Shown one piece after another: positions 21,104-34,300 of a DNA stretch of 64,000 nucleotides (the stretch's first letter is position 1; every line of letters starts with the position of its first letter). Both the position numbers and the translations under genes were made by a program. The notes under the pieces were generated by a model. The model had not been told where the DNA came from, ran no database searches, and worked only from the letters and a program-made list of their open reading frames with translations. The DNA lies in NCBI GenBank assembly GCA_036924285.1, contig JAYKYS010000008.1:13005001-13069000 (forward strand). Direction: 5' to 3'. This DNA comes from Asterella californica. Its lineage: Eukaryota; Streptophyta; Marchantiopsida; Marchantiales; Aytoniaceae.

Positions 21104-24100
21104 GATCATGTTCTTCCTTTGGCTTTTTAACTTAAAACACCAGACAACAGCCCCTATGACTATATGACGCGGTTCACTACACAATCAATGCAATCATCCG
21201 ACGCAGTGACAACGACTTGAATGTGGACGAGCAGACCTCGGAGCTCGAATCTTGCATAACGAGAACCAAGAGACACATAATCTACTTATCTATCGCATGT
21301 CAGAAAAATTGACTCGGACCTCTTACAGAGTTAGAGGGGTAGCTCCAATATTCAAATAGGCTAGACAAAATACACACGTCTGAAAAAACTGGAAAACCTA
21401 TGACATCGGAATACAAGAAACTAACTGAGCGAAGACGATTTTGCACTTTGTTCATATTACATTCAAAAGAATCTTTCGATCGAGTCTCCCATACTTTTCC
21501 CTTCTGATTCTAGGTTAGAGTTTTAGCACAGTTCTCAACTGTTGAAGAGATGTTTTGAAAGTGACAAAAATGAACGTTAAATTTTGTTAAGTTCCTTTGA
21601 CTCCTAATGTATTTTCTGGTTACAGTCACACATAAGCAAACTACGTCCGCTTTAACAGGTAAGGTTTTGGATACTTATGAGGTCAATTTCGAACTTAGTT
21701 TTTATTGCTTTATGATCGACGTAAATATATTTTACATAGCATGTAACTTACATAATGTAAATTTTTTTCTCTAGATGTTAGTTCATGAACGATGTTTATC
21801 GTAAAGTTTATTCTGGGTGAACTAATAATTATGAATAATATATACGATATACAATCATAATAATTTAGACCTTGAATAATATGAATCATATATATTAAAG
21901 ATTTGCAAAAGAACCACAAATCTGTAATTTACACTACTATACGCAACAGTAGTGTTCCGCAGCTCTGTGATTAATTAGTTCTCCCAATTTATACTTCGAT
22001 GCATTCTCAGTATACATAATGTATATTTTACGACCAGGTCTGAGAGCAGGTATAAAACCTGTCCCCACCAAAATTCCGGTGTCCGTAAAAGTTTTTGACT
22101 TCCTGCAGTAATTAGAGAGTTTCGGGTTTTAGTCATCCTATTACCGCAATCCAACATAAATAACAGCCTCTCACTGGGAGGTGTAAACACGAGATCGTAC
22201 AAGCGTGTGAGACGGATATTATGTTCAATCAGCACATTCAGCCACGTAACCACCTCAAAATCCACCAAAAAGTATCGACGAGTATATCCTTCCGGTTTTC
22301 TTCTTGTGATATATCTTACGTAGTTTGTCGCTATTGATTTCCCTGACTAATTGTCTAATTGAAAGAACCCGAAGATGACTACGACAAATAGTTTCTTCAG
22401 TTTAACTTCACATTCACATTTTGCGTTGAATCTCGTGACATGGAACATAATATCGAGCGATGTGCTCACGTGGACTCCGCCGTCGTCGCGCCAACTTCAG
22501 CTCGAGTAGTCCACGGTATCCAGCTCCTGATCAACCCCGAGCATATTGTTTCCACTGCGAGGCTGTCGACACTGGACTCACTCGTTCCTGTGCGCTTTAG
22601 ACACACCTCTCCACGGATGCATTTCCATCTTAAGCTCGTTATCACTAACTATTTGCAGAAAGTTACTGAAGCTATTACCGATCAAGGTACTACACATAGT
22701 CAAGGCTGTAGAGCGAAAGAGAAGACAGTACTGATGATGGCGCGGACGTGCGAAACATTGACAATCACCAAACTGTATTACCGGGGACGCATGCCTCTCA
22801 ACCAAATCAAAACCCCTCTCGTCGCCACAGTCATCATGGGAACACTGCAGACGTCTGAGGAAGCCAGCTAAGCACATGAGATATCTGCGGTCTGCACCTA
22901 CACGATTCACGAACCAAGCGATTTGTAGACAATCTAAACGATTTAACAGCAGCGAACTCTCGCAAGGAAACAAAAGAGACTACTCATGAACCTACCCAAC
23001 CATCAAGGAATCAGCGAGAAGGGATTCTACCGGCCGGCACAAAGGAACGAGCAGCATGACTAATGCAATCCAAGTTGCTACGGCATTCTACAGCAGTCCG
23101 GCAACCGCAACAACCCAGGAGTTACAAACTTTAGTTCGTACGGCATTCTACAACGAACGTTACAACATCCTGAAAGTCTCATTTAGATCAAATCAAATGA
23201 TCGAGCACATTACATGGCCAATTATTTATGTTGCGGTGAACAGAATTCGAGTAGGTTTCAGATTAGAAATCCCTGCTGAAACCCCTGGCCTGTAAAGTAG
23301 TTTCTCACTAATATCACGGTCGCGTAAATGCCTTCATCTGGACCGTTCACTGCTCTCAAGGTCCAAGAAGGATAATGTTAGCCAACCGTGTCTACTGCTT
23401 CCACCCGCTACCTAAAAGCTCCAGAATAAGGTATAGGCATATACTGCATCTCATAACTACACGAAGCGCATTTCCCAACAATCGAACAGTCCGTCCACCT
23501 GCTTTGCTGAAGAGATTCTTCTACGAACACCCGCACCAGGTCCACGATACAAGTTGGAGGAGCAACCTCCCTTCGAGAAGAGAAAACCATTCATCAACAT
23601 CCTGCGAAGCCAAGCGGGTTCCACAACCACTCCTAGTGCTAGACTGGAGCAGTGCTTGATAATAACTTGTAGCCAAATAGCATGGTCGCTTGATATGAAC
23701 CTTGACGCGCATGACCATTCCCGTTAACTAAGAACCAGAGCTTACCAAGTATTTCCAACTCTGAAGCATTTGATACGTCTGTAGCCTGCACTCTGTTCAG
23801 ATTCTTCTCTCTACGGCAGTAGGTGATCCACGCTCATCGAACTTTGTGGGCAAAAGCCATCGATCCAACAACAGGTGACAGCTGGGTTAGGGGATCACCA
23901 GTTTCTCATCCACGCTCTGCCGAAAGCACACTCAGCAATCAGTCGGATTCCATTCCAGAGTAGCACCACCTTAATCTATGTCGAATCTTCGCATGCTACA
24001 TAAAGGTGAGGTGAATGAGCCTTCCTTCACCCAGGTGAGCCCTGGCGGGAATGTTGTGAGAGCGTTGACCTTCCCATCGGCAGCCTAAATTGGCGTCACT

Positions 24101-24150
24101 GAGGACCAATTAGAAGGATAACTGCAGGCATCAGAGTCCTAGAAACTTAC
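21104..24150. other. Intergenic region between the MULE and SMG7, no gene assigned
   Basis: The left part is AT-rich. Two moderate reading frames exist (minus strand 21,975-22,268 with 97 codons; plus strand 22,440-22,871 with 143 codons), but neither has a recognisable domain. The marker ACGGCATTCTACA occurs twice about 60 bases apart near 23,079 and 23,139. The right part probably includes the 3' untranslated region of SMG7. Confidence 0.35.
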
Positions 24151-24508
24151 TTCCAACCATAATGAACAGCTCCTTCGGAAGTTTCTCATGGCCCAGAAGT
24201 GTTTGCACATCTAAGTGTGCACTTCTAGGATTAGCATTCAGACTGAGTAGTTCACCTGCGAATAACAGAAAGACAGTTAATTTCTCGAACTTCGAAACAC
24301 AATCTGTTTAAGATGAAATCCTTATGTGTCTGAGCTTCATCCACGTATTTGCTTCACAACCCTTCAGATGACGGAAAAGCCAAACTTTGCACATTCGCGC
24401 TGAAGAAGGTACTTGACTGACAATTAAATAGTACTTGGCAAGACTGGTAAAACTGTAATACTTCTCGAGAACTTGTTACTCAAAAGAGATGAGAAAGGAT
24501 GTTCATAC
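24151..24508 (-). other. Possible intron and exon in the SMG7 3' UTR
   Basis: A donor-like CTG|GTATGA lies about 20 bases after the SMG7 stop codon, with the intron starting at 24,508. An acceptor-like TTCTGTTATTCGCAG ends at 24,256. It would open a 105-base exon, 24,255-24,151, that ends in a strong donor GGAA|GTAAGT. If real, the stop codon would lie well upstream of an exon junction. Plant SMG7 genes are known to have 3' UTR introns that make their mRNA a target of the decay pathway they serve. The exon also has one open frame, so it could instead belong to another gene. Confidence 0.35.
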
Positions 24509-24527
24509 CAGACGAGACAGTAGTAGT

Positions 24528-27500
24528 TTACGACACAAAAGGATCCCGTGAATGGTACTGCCCATACCACTGTTGCTGCTGCTGCTGCTGCTGCTGCTGT
24601 TGTTGTTGGTGCTGCTGCTGCTGCAACATAAGGAGTTGATGTTGCTGAAGCTGGTACTGCTGCTGAGGATCATACTCGTGCTGCTGAGCCCCGTACTGAA
24701 GCTGTGGCTGGTCGACTCGATAACCGAGCCTCTGGCTCTCGAATTGCTGTTGCTCTTGCTGCTGTAACAGCTGCTCCAGCAGTGTATACTGCTGCCTTTG
24801 ATTGTCCATTTCCCTGCGGTTCGGTAACTGTTCCTGCTGAGAAGCACCCATTCCAGGGAAAGGATAAACTGTCGCCGCAGCTGTAGCTTTTACGCCCGGG
24901 ACTGTGGTATTCATAGCTCCACTGGACCAGATCCCGTAGTCTGAGCTATAGAGAGAAGAACCCTGCCCCTGATAGTAACCTATCTGACCAATACTTCCCT
25001 TGTGAGAATAATCATCCAGCCAACCATAATCATCAACCGCATTATGCTCATCTCCCTCATTGCCACGTTGATTAGGAAATGCCTTCGACACATTTTGCTG
25101 CTGGTTCTCGGCTGCTACACAAGTCGCAACAGTGGCAGACTTCTTAGGAAGCGGACCGAACCCAGGAGGAGGCCTTATCCCAGTCCTAGTGGAGCTCGTG
25201 GTCGATGTTTCTTTAGAATTCTGAGTGCTGCTCGACGACACAGCTGGATTTGTTGTAACTATATCACTCGTTACTCGTAAAGGTAGCGAAGACTTTGCCA
25301 ACTCTGCCTCACCAGGATCTCTTTCTGCTGTCACCGTAGCAGACTGAGAAAATGAACGTCCAAGGGCACCATTTCGGCTACTAAGTGTATGCAAGTCCCC
25401 ACTGGAAAACATACCATTTGGAATGGTAGGTGCTTCTTTCACTGATGCCTGGATCAAGCTGTCTAATGACATGGTTGAGTGAGGCAAACCTCCAATAGAA
25501 CTAACTTGTGGCCGACTGTAATCTGAGCTGCCCAGAGTCAAACTCGAAAGTCCAGACAGAGCAATACCATCCAGATTAGTGCTCCATAATGAATTACTCA
25601 CGGAAGCTTGCTTCGGCTGCCCAATTACTCCCGCAAACTTTTCCGTGTTACTGCTGAAAATGTTGGTATCAGGCTGCACATCCCAAGTAGTTGTTGGGCC
25701 GGAACAAGATCCAGTTATACGATTTAACCAATCCTCGGCTGAGCTTGGTGGGAATCCGTAGGTGCCATTCAGTCCCCCCAGATCTTCAGTAACCAAGGCA
25801 TGGGTGCCTGCTAACGTAGACATAAACCCCGCCAACGGCGAACTGGCAGTGCTCGAAGGACTTGTTACGACAGAGACAGCGCTTTGTACAGCCCCTGTGG
25901 GTACCGGATCTGTCAAACCTATACTATGAATTGGCAGCAACGAAGGTTCCGGCGCAAACTGCCTACCATTAGCAGCAGTCGGGATAGGCAAAAGAGAAGA
26001 TTCCGGAGCCCCAAATTGCCTCATACTCGAGCTGGTTGAATTTGACCGGTGGCCATCCAAAGAGGGCATTTGTAGAACTCCAGTGGGTCCCCTGGAAACG
26101 TCAAGATTTTCGGAGCCTAAAGCGGGCGTCATATCCGCCGTAGCACTAGGGATTTGAACACCAACCATGTTCTTCCAAACGTCTTCGATGAGCGAGGTGA
26201 TGGTCTGACTTTCCTTTACCATCGGCTTAAACACTATTAGTTCCTCATCTTCTTCCTCTCTTCTAGGGAAACTACCCTCCGATGAAAGAAGAGAATTATG
26301 ATCTTCTACAGTGTCCTTCGTCCAGCTGCCGCCTGAGACAGTTTCTTCCTCCACGATCTCTTCTGGTAAAGCCCTACCGTTGTCATGAAGGCCCGGAACA
26401 TCCGCAGGAACATCCTTTTTCTCAGGCAGCTCTCCAGCCATAAGGAATCTCTCTCCTTCGTAATCGTAGCAGATGCCTTTCTCCGTGCCCTCCAAGGCAC
26501 TGGCGATAGCTCTCCCAGCCGCCAACAATCTTTGCATGCGGACCTCCCTTTCCTTCGTGTCTCCGAGTCCAACCCGCGGAGCGCGCTTCGAATAATCCAG
26601 CATGAGCTGCGCTGGAATCACAGGAACAAACCCTCGAAGCTCATAGTCTTCCCACAATGCGACCCCTCCGACACTTTCACTATCTCCGAAACCGGCCCCA
26701 GATGTAAGACCTACCTCCAATCCACCTTCACCATGACGCTTGTAAACTTCAGCGCAGCTGTTGAGAAGAGAAATGCTCTGCCTCCAGAAAAAGTTTCGCG
26801 CATGAGCCTGCTTCTCATCAATATCATTACCTGCAGCCATTTCTGTCCTGCAAGCTAGCCATTCTAAGAATACCAACATTGCCGGAAGAAGAGGACTCTT
26901 GGAGATTACTCTCGAATCTGCACATCTACGCATAAGGCGGCCAGCGCACTCAAATGCGGCAGTAAAGGCATGCTGGTAGAGTGCAGAACGCTGTAAAATT
27001 TCCGCATAAGTTGGGTGATGTGAATCAGGAACCCAATTAATGTTGTGCACAGTGAAAATAAGAATAGCAATAACTTGCAAGAATCCTGCAGCCCCACCAC
27101 TGCCAGTTCCAATACCACTGCGGTGATCTGTACCAAGCCCCGCTTCCAGAATAGCGTCCTCCGGGGATAACAGCTCTTCAAGCTCTCTAACAGTGGCTGA
27201 GTACACATCGGCGAAAGTCTCTAAGCTGCCAAGTTCAAAAGACCAATCTTATTAGCTCTGGGAATACTTACATACTAATTAACAGCTTATAGCAAAATCA
27301 ACGAACTATAATTGAAGCAACCCATGATATAGATGCCTACTGACGTGCAGAACGTGGAAGCAGGATATACCGCTAAGATCCTCATTCGCTTAGCGAGGAA
27401 TTACGTACTGACAGAACAACTGGAACTTCTAAAGAACAAAGACTCATATACTTATTCATTCCCCAAAAGAAGAAGCTCCAATATACGTGGTCCCTACGAG

Positions 27501-30206
27501 GCATAAGCCACAGAAGCGCACTACGTTGTTTTGATGAACAATGTATTCAAAGTTTTCGCAGTCTTTTCTGGGTACATGACAGGACCACAGTGCGATACCT
27601 TGTCTTCGTGAACAGAATCCCGTTAAGTCGAACAAAACGAAGGCGAAAACGCTTTCGCAATTCTCCAATTTCGACCCCTTCAAGTTGGTGATCTTTCACG
27701 GCCAGCTTCAAGGCTCCATCACCAACTGGTAGAATACGATCTCCCCTGCTGGCTTTTATCTTGTCAGACGCTTTGCCGGAGTCCACTTTGCCCGTGATTG
27801 CAGACTCGTTGGACGGAAGTTGGGCGTAGTGATTCCGGTTCTGCAAAAACGACACCTGCTGTCAAAACTATGTTCCTAATAAACGGTGCCTAAAGCCGAA
27901 AGCCGCCAGCGAGCAAACAACACCAGTGTAGGACCTCGATCTTTACACATCATTATGTGCTTCTACTTCCGGGCGAACTGTTGCGAGCTTCTGGAATGAA
28001 CAAAAAAATTTGCCTAAGCTGTACCAAGGATTTACATCGCAACCACTGTTACCTACTGATCGGCCTACTTACAGCACAAACAAATCTGAGCTTCTAAACC
28101 TGCGGGTAGCACACAGTTAATTACCAGTTGACGCTCAACTGAGAGCGCCTTCTTTCCTTCTTGATGAGTCCATAAGGGGAAGCCACTATCCATCATAGAG
28201 CAGCCGCATCGAGACGAGAAAAGGGGACATCATCATCTAACACCTATAGGGTAATCGCAACTTAAGCACTTAAGATGACCAAATGACTTCAAAATAGTGG
28301 CAGTGTTCCCTTCCAAAAGGCTGATGGCAGACCAAATGGGCCTACCTTTTCAAAAAGTATAATAAGATTGTCCCTTGCCGTGAGAAACGGACTCTCAACA
28401 GCAAGACTACGGAAATAGCGGTACACAGCAAGCAGTTCGTCACCCACATAGGTCGCCAATACAGCCAGCTGCAGGATTCGCAAGCAAACGAATGCTCACA
28501 TTAGAAACTCCAACGTAACTCAAGACATAAAAACAACAATTATGTGAGGCTCAGGCGAAAACAAACAGCTCAATATAATAGCTCTTCGCCGTTTCACTAA
28601 TTGTAGATATCTTTTCAACTAATCTCGCTGTCAGCATATCCAAGAAAACAAGAAAGACTGCAGTCCTCCACCGCCCTCGTTCAAACCAAAACTCACGGGC
28701 ACATACCTGGTTATGTGGATTGCCACTCGATGGCCACAGTGAGATTGCCTGCTGGTAATACCCAGCCGCAACAGACCAATCCCGACTGCGGACGTCTGCA
28801 TCTCCGTGAGATTCCTTGTATCTTGCAAGGTCACCCAAAAAGATCAAGCAGCGATGACATGAGAGATCACAACTCCGTAATTCTGCCGTTCGTTTTTCAT
28901 CCCTCGCACCCTGCTCCACCTCGAAGGGAGAGTAGTCCTGCGGCAGTCCATGCTTCGCTCTGAGCTTTAGAATCAAGTTGTGATAGAATCCTGTTGCTTC
29001 AGCTAGAAAGCTTTTGAACACGGCAAGAATTTTGTGGGACGAATCTCTCCGAGCAGGGACCTTGGCTCCTGGCATTGGAATAGCAGGAGCTGATGCTGCG
29101 GCTGCAGCGGTCGCTGTGCTCTTGCGAATCCGAGCCCTAAATTCCTCAATGCATTTATACTGCAATCGCCAGATTGCCTGCTCGACTTCATGGGACTCAG
29201 CGAACTCATGATCTTCGAGGATAACAGACTCATAGCTCTCACAGATTCGGTTACGGAGTGCCCTAACACTCGGATCAAACGGCCCCTTCCCCTGGAGCAA
29301 AGACCTTAGCTGTTTCTCAAGCTCCAGAGCCTACAAAATTCGACGAGAAATACTTTAAATCAGTTCCAGAGCCTACAACATCAGAAACTCTGAATACATG
29401 GAATTACCATACACAATCTAATATCCGATAGACCATTAGGCACAAGAACTAGAGTTACGTCAACGAAGAAAGACGTCTCGAACTGTGCCCACCGCTGGGG
29501 CAAAGACGGTAAGTACTGCACGACTCCTGCAGCCAGTGAGACGACAAGATCGAATGACTGTGAATCGAGGACGTTTCTAAAGCAGGGGAAAGTCAAACAA
29601 CCCAGCCACGAATCTTGAGCAAGGATCGCCAAGGAGTCATGCGGAACCCCAGCGACAGTAGCCGGAAGCAAGAAACAACATACTGTTCGTAACATGAATT
29701 CCAGTTCCCTACGGCGCGTACAAGTTCAGTAGTCACTGAAGAGAACATATAGAGAAATACAACCGCAACGGCGTTGCGAGACGAACCATTGGGTCCGCTT
29801 ATTCAGATCATGGGAGGATCGACAACAGTCGACACGGAGACTACGAAGGCTTGGCCCCATGGTCCCCATGAGCAATCATCTACCAACAATGACTATACTT
29901 GTACCTAATGCCGCGATAAAAGGATAACCAGCCTAAGATTGCAGCCTAAGTATTCACACTCTGGAGACACCAGTATAGATGCAAATCTTGCACAGAAAAG
30001 ACACAGAAACCAAGTAGGAACTTCAATGACCACCGCGCTATGAAATAAAGACATAATCCATCGCCAGCCAGATTGATGAGCGAACTCCGAACCACCATGC
30101 ACAACAAACTAGTTCATCAGAGGAGATGAATGACCTGATTGTAACGTTGCTGAGCCAGGGCTCGAGAAGTTACAGCAGCAGAGGTGGGGTTACTTGGCAG
30201 GGTCAT
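24528..30206 (-). CDS. SMG7: SMG7/EST1-like nonsense-mediated decay factor
   Basis: Five coding exons join cleanly: 30206-30135, 29330-28707, 28468-28346, 27840-27599 and 27225-24528, giving 1,252 residues and a TAA stop. All four introns (804, 238, 505 and 373 bases) start with GT and end with AG. The N-terminal half carries the 14-3-3-like and TPR-type EST1 fold, with SYESVILEDHEFAE, the helix FLGDLARYKE (about residues 189-197), and YYQQAISLWPSSGNPHNQLA followed by PFLTARDNLIILFEKNR. The C-terminal part is long, Ser/Gln-rich and probably disordered, ending in a polyglutamine run and RDPFVS. In plants SMG7 binds phosphorylated UPF1 and sends aberrant mRNAs to decay; in Arabidopsis it is also needed to leave meiosis. 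The start is the first in-frame ATG after an upstream TGA. Two short upstream ATGs precede it, at 30,231 and 30,213, and the second overlaps the true start in another frame. Confidence 0.95.
24567..24627 (-). repeat. CAG/CAA repeat coding for polyglutamine in SMG7
   Basis: On the plus strand this is a run of GCTGCTGCT with TGTTGT interruptions, read on the minus strand as glutamine codons CAG and CAA. It lies just before the last 13 residues of SMG7, and further glutamine-rich blocks follow up to about 24,780. Such tracts vary in length by slippage. Confidence 0.92.
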
Positions 30207-31300
30207 CCTCCATCTCTTATCAACCGCGCATCTTTTTCTTCTCAAAAAACGTCCTTCTACTCGTCCTAAGGTGCCTTCCTTCTCCTCCTCCTCTATTGTT
30301 TCGCTTCTTCGATGAACTATCTTTCTTGTCTACTTGTCTCCACTCTATGTCCTTAACCGCAAACTCCCTAGCCTGCTCCTGCTGCTTCTGCTCTTGTTAA
30401 ACCACAACCAAACCAGGCCAGATCACCACCAATCCTCTCGTTTTGTGTGTTCCACCTCGTGACCTCGTCCGCCTCGCCACACTACTACAAAATCTCCTCG
30501 CTCTCGTTCTCCCTCGCTCCCTCTTCCTCGGCTCCTCTGCTCTGCACCTCAAACCTCCCCAAGTTGCCGAGGTCACCCGCTTTCCCTTCCCTCCCTTCCT
30601 TACTTCCTTCTCCTCGCGATCAGCCCTTTTACCTAAAATGCTTCACCATATACTTACTACTTACGTCTCCGCTCCCCGTTCCTCTCTCTTTCTCTCCCCT
30701 CTGACTCGCTTTTACCTTCCATCCCCGTCCCCGTCCCTCCTTCCCGTTCCTTCCTTTCCTTCCTTCTCCTCGAACGCGCCCTTCGACCTTCCTACCTTCC
30801 TTCGTTCTCCTGCTTGCTCGCTTGTGGTGGCCGGCGAAATCGACCCGGCCTCTCTTTCCTCACAAGGAAACGAGTGTCAAATAATACTTCCCGGGACACT
30901 AGGACTCGCGTCATCATCATCAACAGATAATATACTATGATAGTCTGCCTGCCCCGGGACTCTGTCGCTGCCCTTCTCTACAGCCCTTGTGCTGTGCACT
31001 CGACTGGCGTGGGAAATCATCAAACACCTCATTTTCCTCGTTTTCGGGCGGATGGCCGCACCGTTCCGCTCTTGGATCGGACCCGCACGGTTGCTCGGTC
31101 GTCCGACGCACGCTTTTGCGTGCCATGCCACGTCACCTCTTACCTCGCCACGCCAAGGATGACACGCACAAATCCGGAGAAATTTGTGAAGCGGACGACC
31201 ATTTTGTGAAGCGGACGTGCCGGCCAATACTTCTCGTTAACAGAAACATTGCAGGACCGTTCATAACCCCGATGCTAAGCTCGATGTAGGACGGGAGTCA
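30207..31300 (-). promoter_or_regulatory. SMG7 5' leader and probable promoter region
   Basis: The DNA directly upstream of the SMG7 start is extremely rich in C and T on the plus strand from about 30,230 to 30,820 (runs such as CTTCCCTTCCCTCCCTTCC), so the transcript side is rich in G and A. This is typical of plant leaders and core promoters with GA stretches. Two upstream ATGs open very short frames: ATG CGC GGT TGA at 30,231 and an eight-codon frame including its stop from 30,213 to 30,190 that overlaps the main start. Either could reduce translation. No unambiguous TATA box was identified. Confidence 0.5.
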
Positions 31301-34300
31301 CCCGATTGGTCCATCCTTCCCATCTCAGGTTCCTCTGTGGGGCCACGTCTCCCTCTGATTCAGACCATCAGTGTCTAGTCAATATCTGCTGCGTGAGGAC
31401 ATTCGGATGGCTCTCCGTCAGATCCGATTGCAGTCCGCGATTAGACTGTAAGGACAGTGTTTTACGTCTTGTTGGAGGGACAGCGGAAACCGTGGACCAT
31501 TATTTTCAAGATAAGTTTCGTTCACTGATTCTCAAGCGCGCAAGGTGGACGCACTCAGTCCACCTCCATTTAGAAGTTGGCGACTAGGCGGTGTTTGAAA
31601 GAGCGATGTTCTAGGAGGTTCAATCAGTACGTGACGTGTTGCGGAATATTCTGTACATATCTGACAAGTAGAGTACCGTAAACTGTTGTCTTGGTATGAG
31701 AGTCTTTTACATCACTGAATGAATGACATTCCCAGCCGAATGCTTTTATTCCATTCCTAGAAGAGATCCTTTCAGGCGGTGGTTTATCCAGGTCTTACTT
31801 GATCTTGCAAGCGAGTTTCGAATTTTGTAGTGTACTCTTTGGTGCACATTATTACCACTTCTTGAAGGACTGCAATGAGGAAAACTGTTCACGCATATTT
31901 TCATTATTGTTTTTCTGTTTTCATTATCAAGACTCTGAAACCACCGTGCATTCCTTTCATACTTCAGATCCATAATAAATTCTAATGGAATAATACTATC
32001 AAGATGATATTTATAAGAAAATATGAATGATCTTTATAATTATTTAATATGGAATGAAATAATTTATTATTTGTCTTGGGTATAGTTTAGTCAACCAAGT
32101 CATATGTAACTCCGAAATGTTAGTCTGTAACTTTTCGAATCATACTTTCATATAAGCTTGTCTAGAAAACTCAAGTAATGCTTCTAGGGTTTCATTTGAA
32201 AATACCAAACCGACACTTGCTTTCAAAGAATTATTCCGTTCTGGGAAATTCATTAATGGATATGCCATACACTAGTTTAGCATAGAAGAAAAAAGTGAAG
32301 TTATGGACAAAAAATAACATCTATTTCTGAAGTGAACTAAATCTAAACTTCTCAATTTAAGTTTGTAAATAAAATAGTTTTGCTTTGTATTTACAATCCA
32401 CGTTTCTAGTAATACACTTGGATGTTGATTAAACGACATAAACTATAACTCAGGTACGCGCAGCGGCTCCGATCTCACCATAAGGATCACATTTTTTACA
32501 AGCAAAATTTAATTTTGATATCTTTTGATGGTAAAGTCTAACCTTTCCAAGAGGAAATTTTAGTTCATAAATTAAAAGAGTGAAATTACTTTCTCCATTT
32601 GAATATGGAAGAGATGATTATGCATCCAAATTTCACTTCTAGGAAGAAAGAGACAAAAATAAACGTGAAAGGAAGAGATGAAAATATATGCATATCATAT
32701 TACCTAGCCAAGGATAGCAGGGTATGGGGAAGAAAAAAGAGAGAACGGATTGGTTTGGGAGGGTGAGATGGATTTAGTGACTACTTTCATATCTTTGAAA
32801 AGTTTTTTATCACGTCTGTTGGTGATTTTTTTAGATTATAGAGAAACCTCTATATATTAAATAAATATTCTAGATTCCAGTTTAAATTCCAGTTTAAATT
32901 TAAACTGGAATTATTTTATAATAATAATATTATCATAATCACAAGCTGCGATGAGTCTGGAGAGAACTTATAAGTATATAATCTTAGCAAGTGCTGCCAA
33001 AACAAAAGACCGGGGGGCTGGTACCTGATAATCATTAAGTTCTGGGTGATTTAATTTATTACCGAACTCTTCACATCAGAAGGTTAGATAATAATTTAAG
33101 CCTGGTAGAAAAAATGAATAATTATACAAGCTTGCTTACCTAAAATATGCATGCCTACTATCTAGTCTCCACGGTACTCAGTTTTCTACACAGAGTAGAC
33201 CAAATACATGTCACGGATAGTCGTATAAGAGCCTTTTCACTCCACTTCACAAGCTAAATCGCTTCATTCTAAAAGGATATCTAATGACTACCCAAAATCG
33301 GAAAAGTTCATTCTCATTTTTTCCTCTACTTATCTAAGACACTATATATGCATGAGATAAGACAATATATGTACATGCAACATGAACTTCTAGGGAACTC
33401 TTGCCTGCTTGCTGTTTTAGAGAAAAAAACAGAAATAATAAACAGAAATTCAATACAAAGTTGACAAGAAGAATCAAATAAATCTCTAAGTGTTAAGTGA
33501 TAACCAGACCTGGAGATGCGAGAGAATCCATAGAGAACTCGTAAGAAGTGCTGATAGTAACGTGTCCAAGACTAGAGATACGAGGGCTGCTCACTAACGC
33601 AAGTGAGCATATCATATTCTACTGGCAGTTTCACCAATTGTCACCTAAGCCTTCCCAACAGAAGGGTTAGATGATTCTTTGAACCCCTGTATATTAGCCT
33701 CCTCTATCTTCTGATAGAGGAGACTAAAATATGCAAGTTAGACTTTCGAACTTTTTAACATATCTATAGTGATGATATGCATCTTGCACACTAATTCGTG
33801 TTCAAGATAGTTTGGGGTATGAAAAAATCATGGTACCTTGTACATCAATTCATTCTGAATTAGCGTTGGAGGATTTCATATGGTAGACCTCCTCGCGTTT
33901 AGTTGAGCTTTTTCTAAAGTTATCATTATTTTTCTCGCATATTCTAACTTGCTTGTGTATTCTCCTCTTCCAAGTTTATCTTAACTCTTTCTCTTCGAAA
34001 GGTTAGGCTATAAATTAAAACTTATAAATGTAAAATACTTTTATTCGTGGGACTAACTCATCTTTATAATTGTTCTGTTACCGTGAGTCATTTATGGGTT
34101 TATGACTGAAGTGAGCATGTGTAATGAATCCAAATGGAATCTAAATTTAGCGATATAACTTTAGTAAAGTTAATTTATAAATTATAAATAATGATTTGCA
34201 AACCTGTACAACAATACTTTTCCGCGTGACTGTGTGTTTTATGCTATTTTTTCATTCAATATGTTTTAAGGCTGCTTTCAACCAATTGCCGATGACTATT

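Noticed and set aside
22440..22871. 143-codon plus-strand ORF
   Set aside because: No recognisable domain, no splice or promoter support; kept only as a note in the intergenic entry.
24552..24767. Plus-strand leucine-rich ORF across the SMG7 end
   Set aside because: It is the antisense reading of the polyglutamine-coding tract.
30443..30940. Plus-strand 165-codon ORF upstream of SMG7
   Set aside because: It is made of Ser/Pro/Leu/Phe from a pyrimidine-rich tract and has no domain; it overlaps the probable SMG7 leader.
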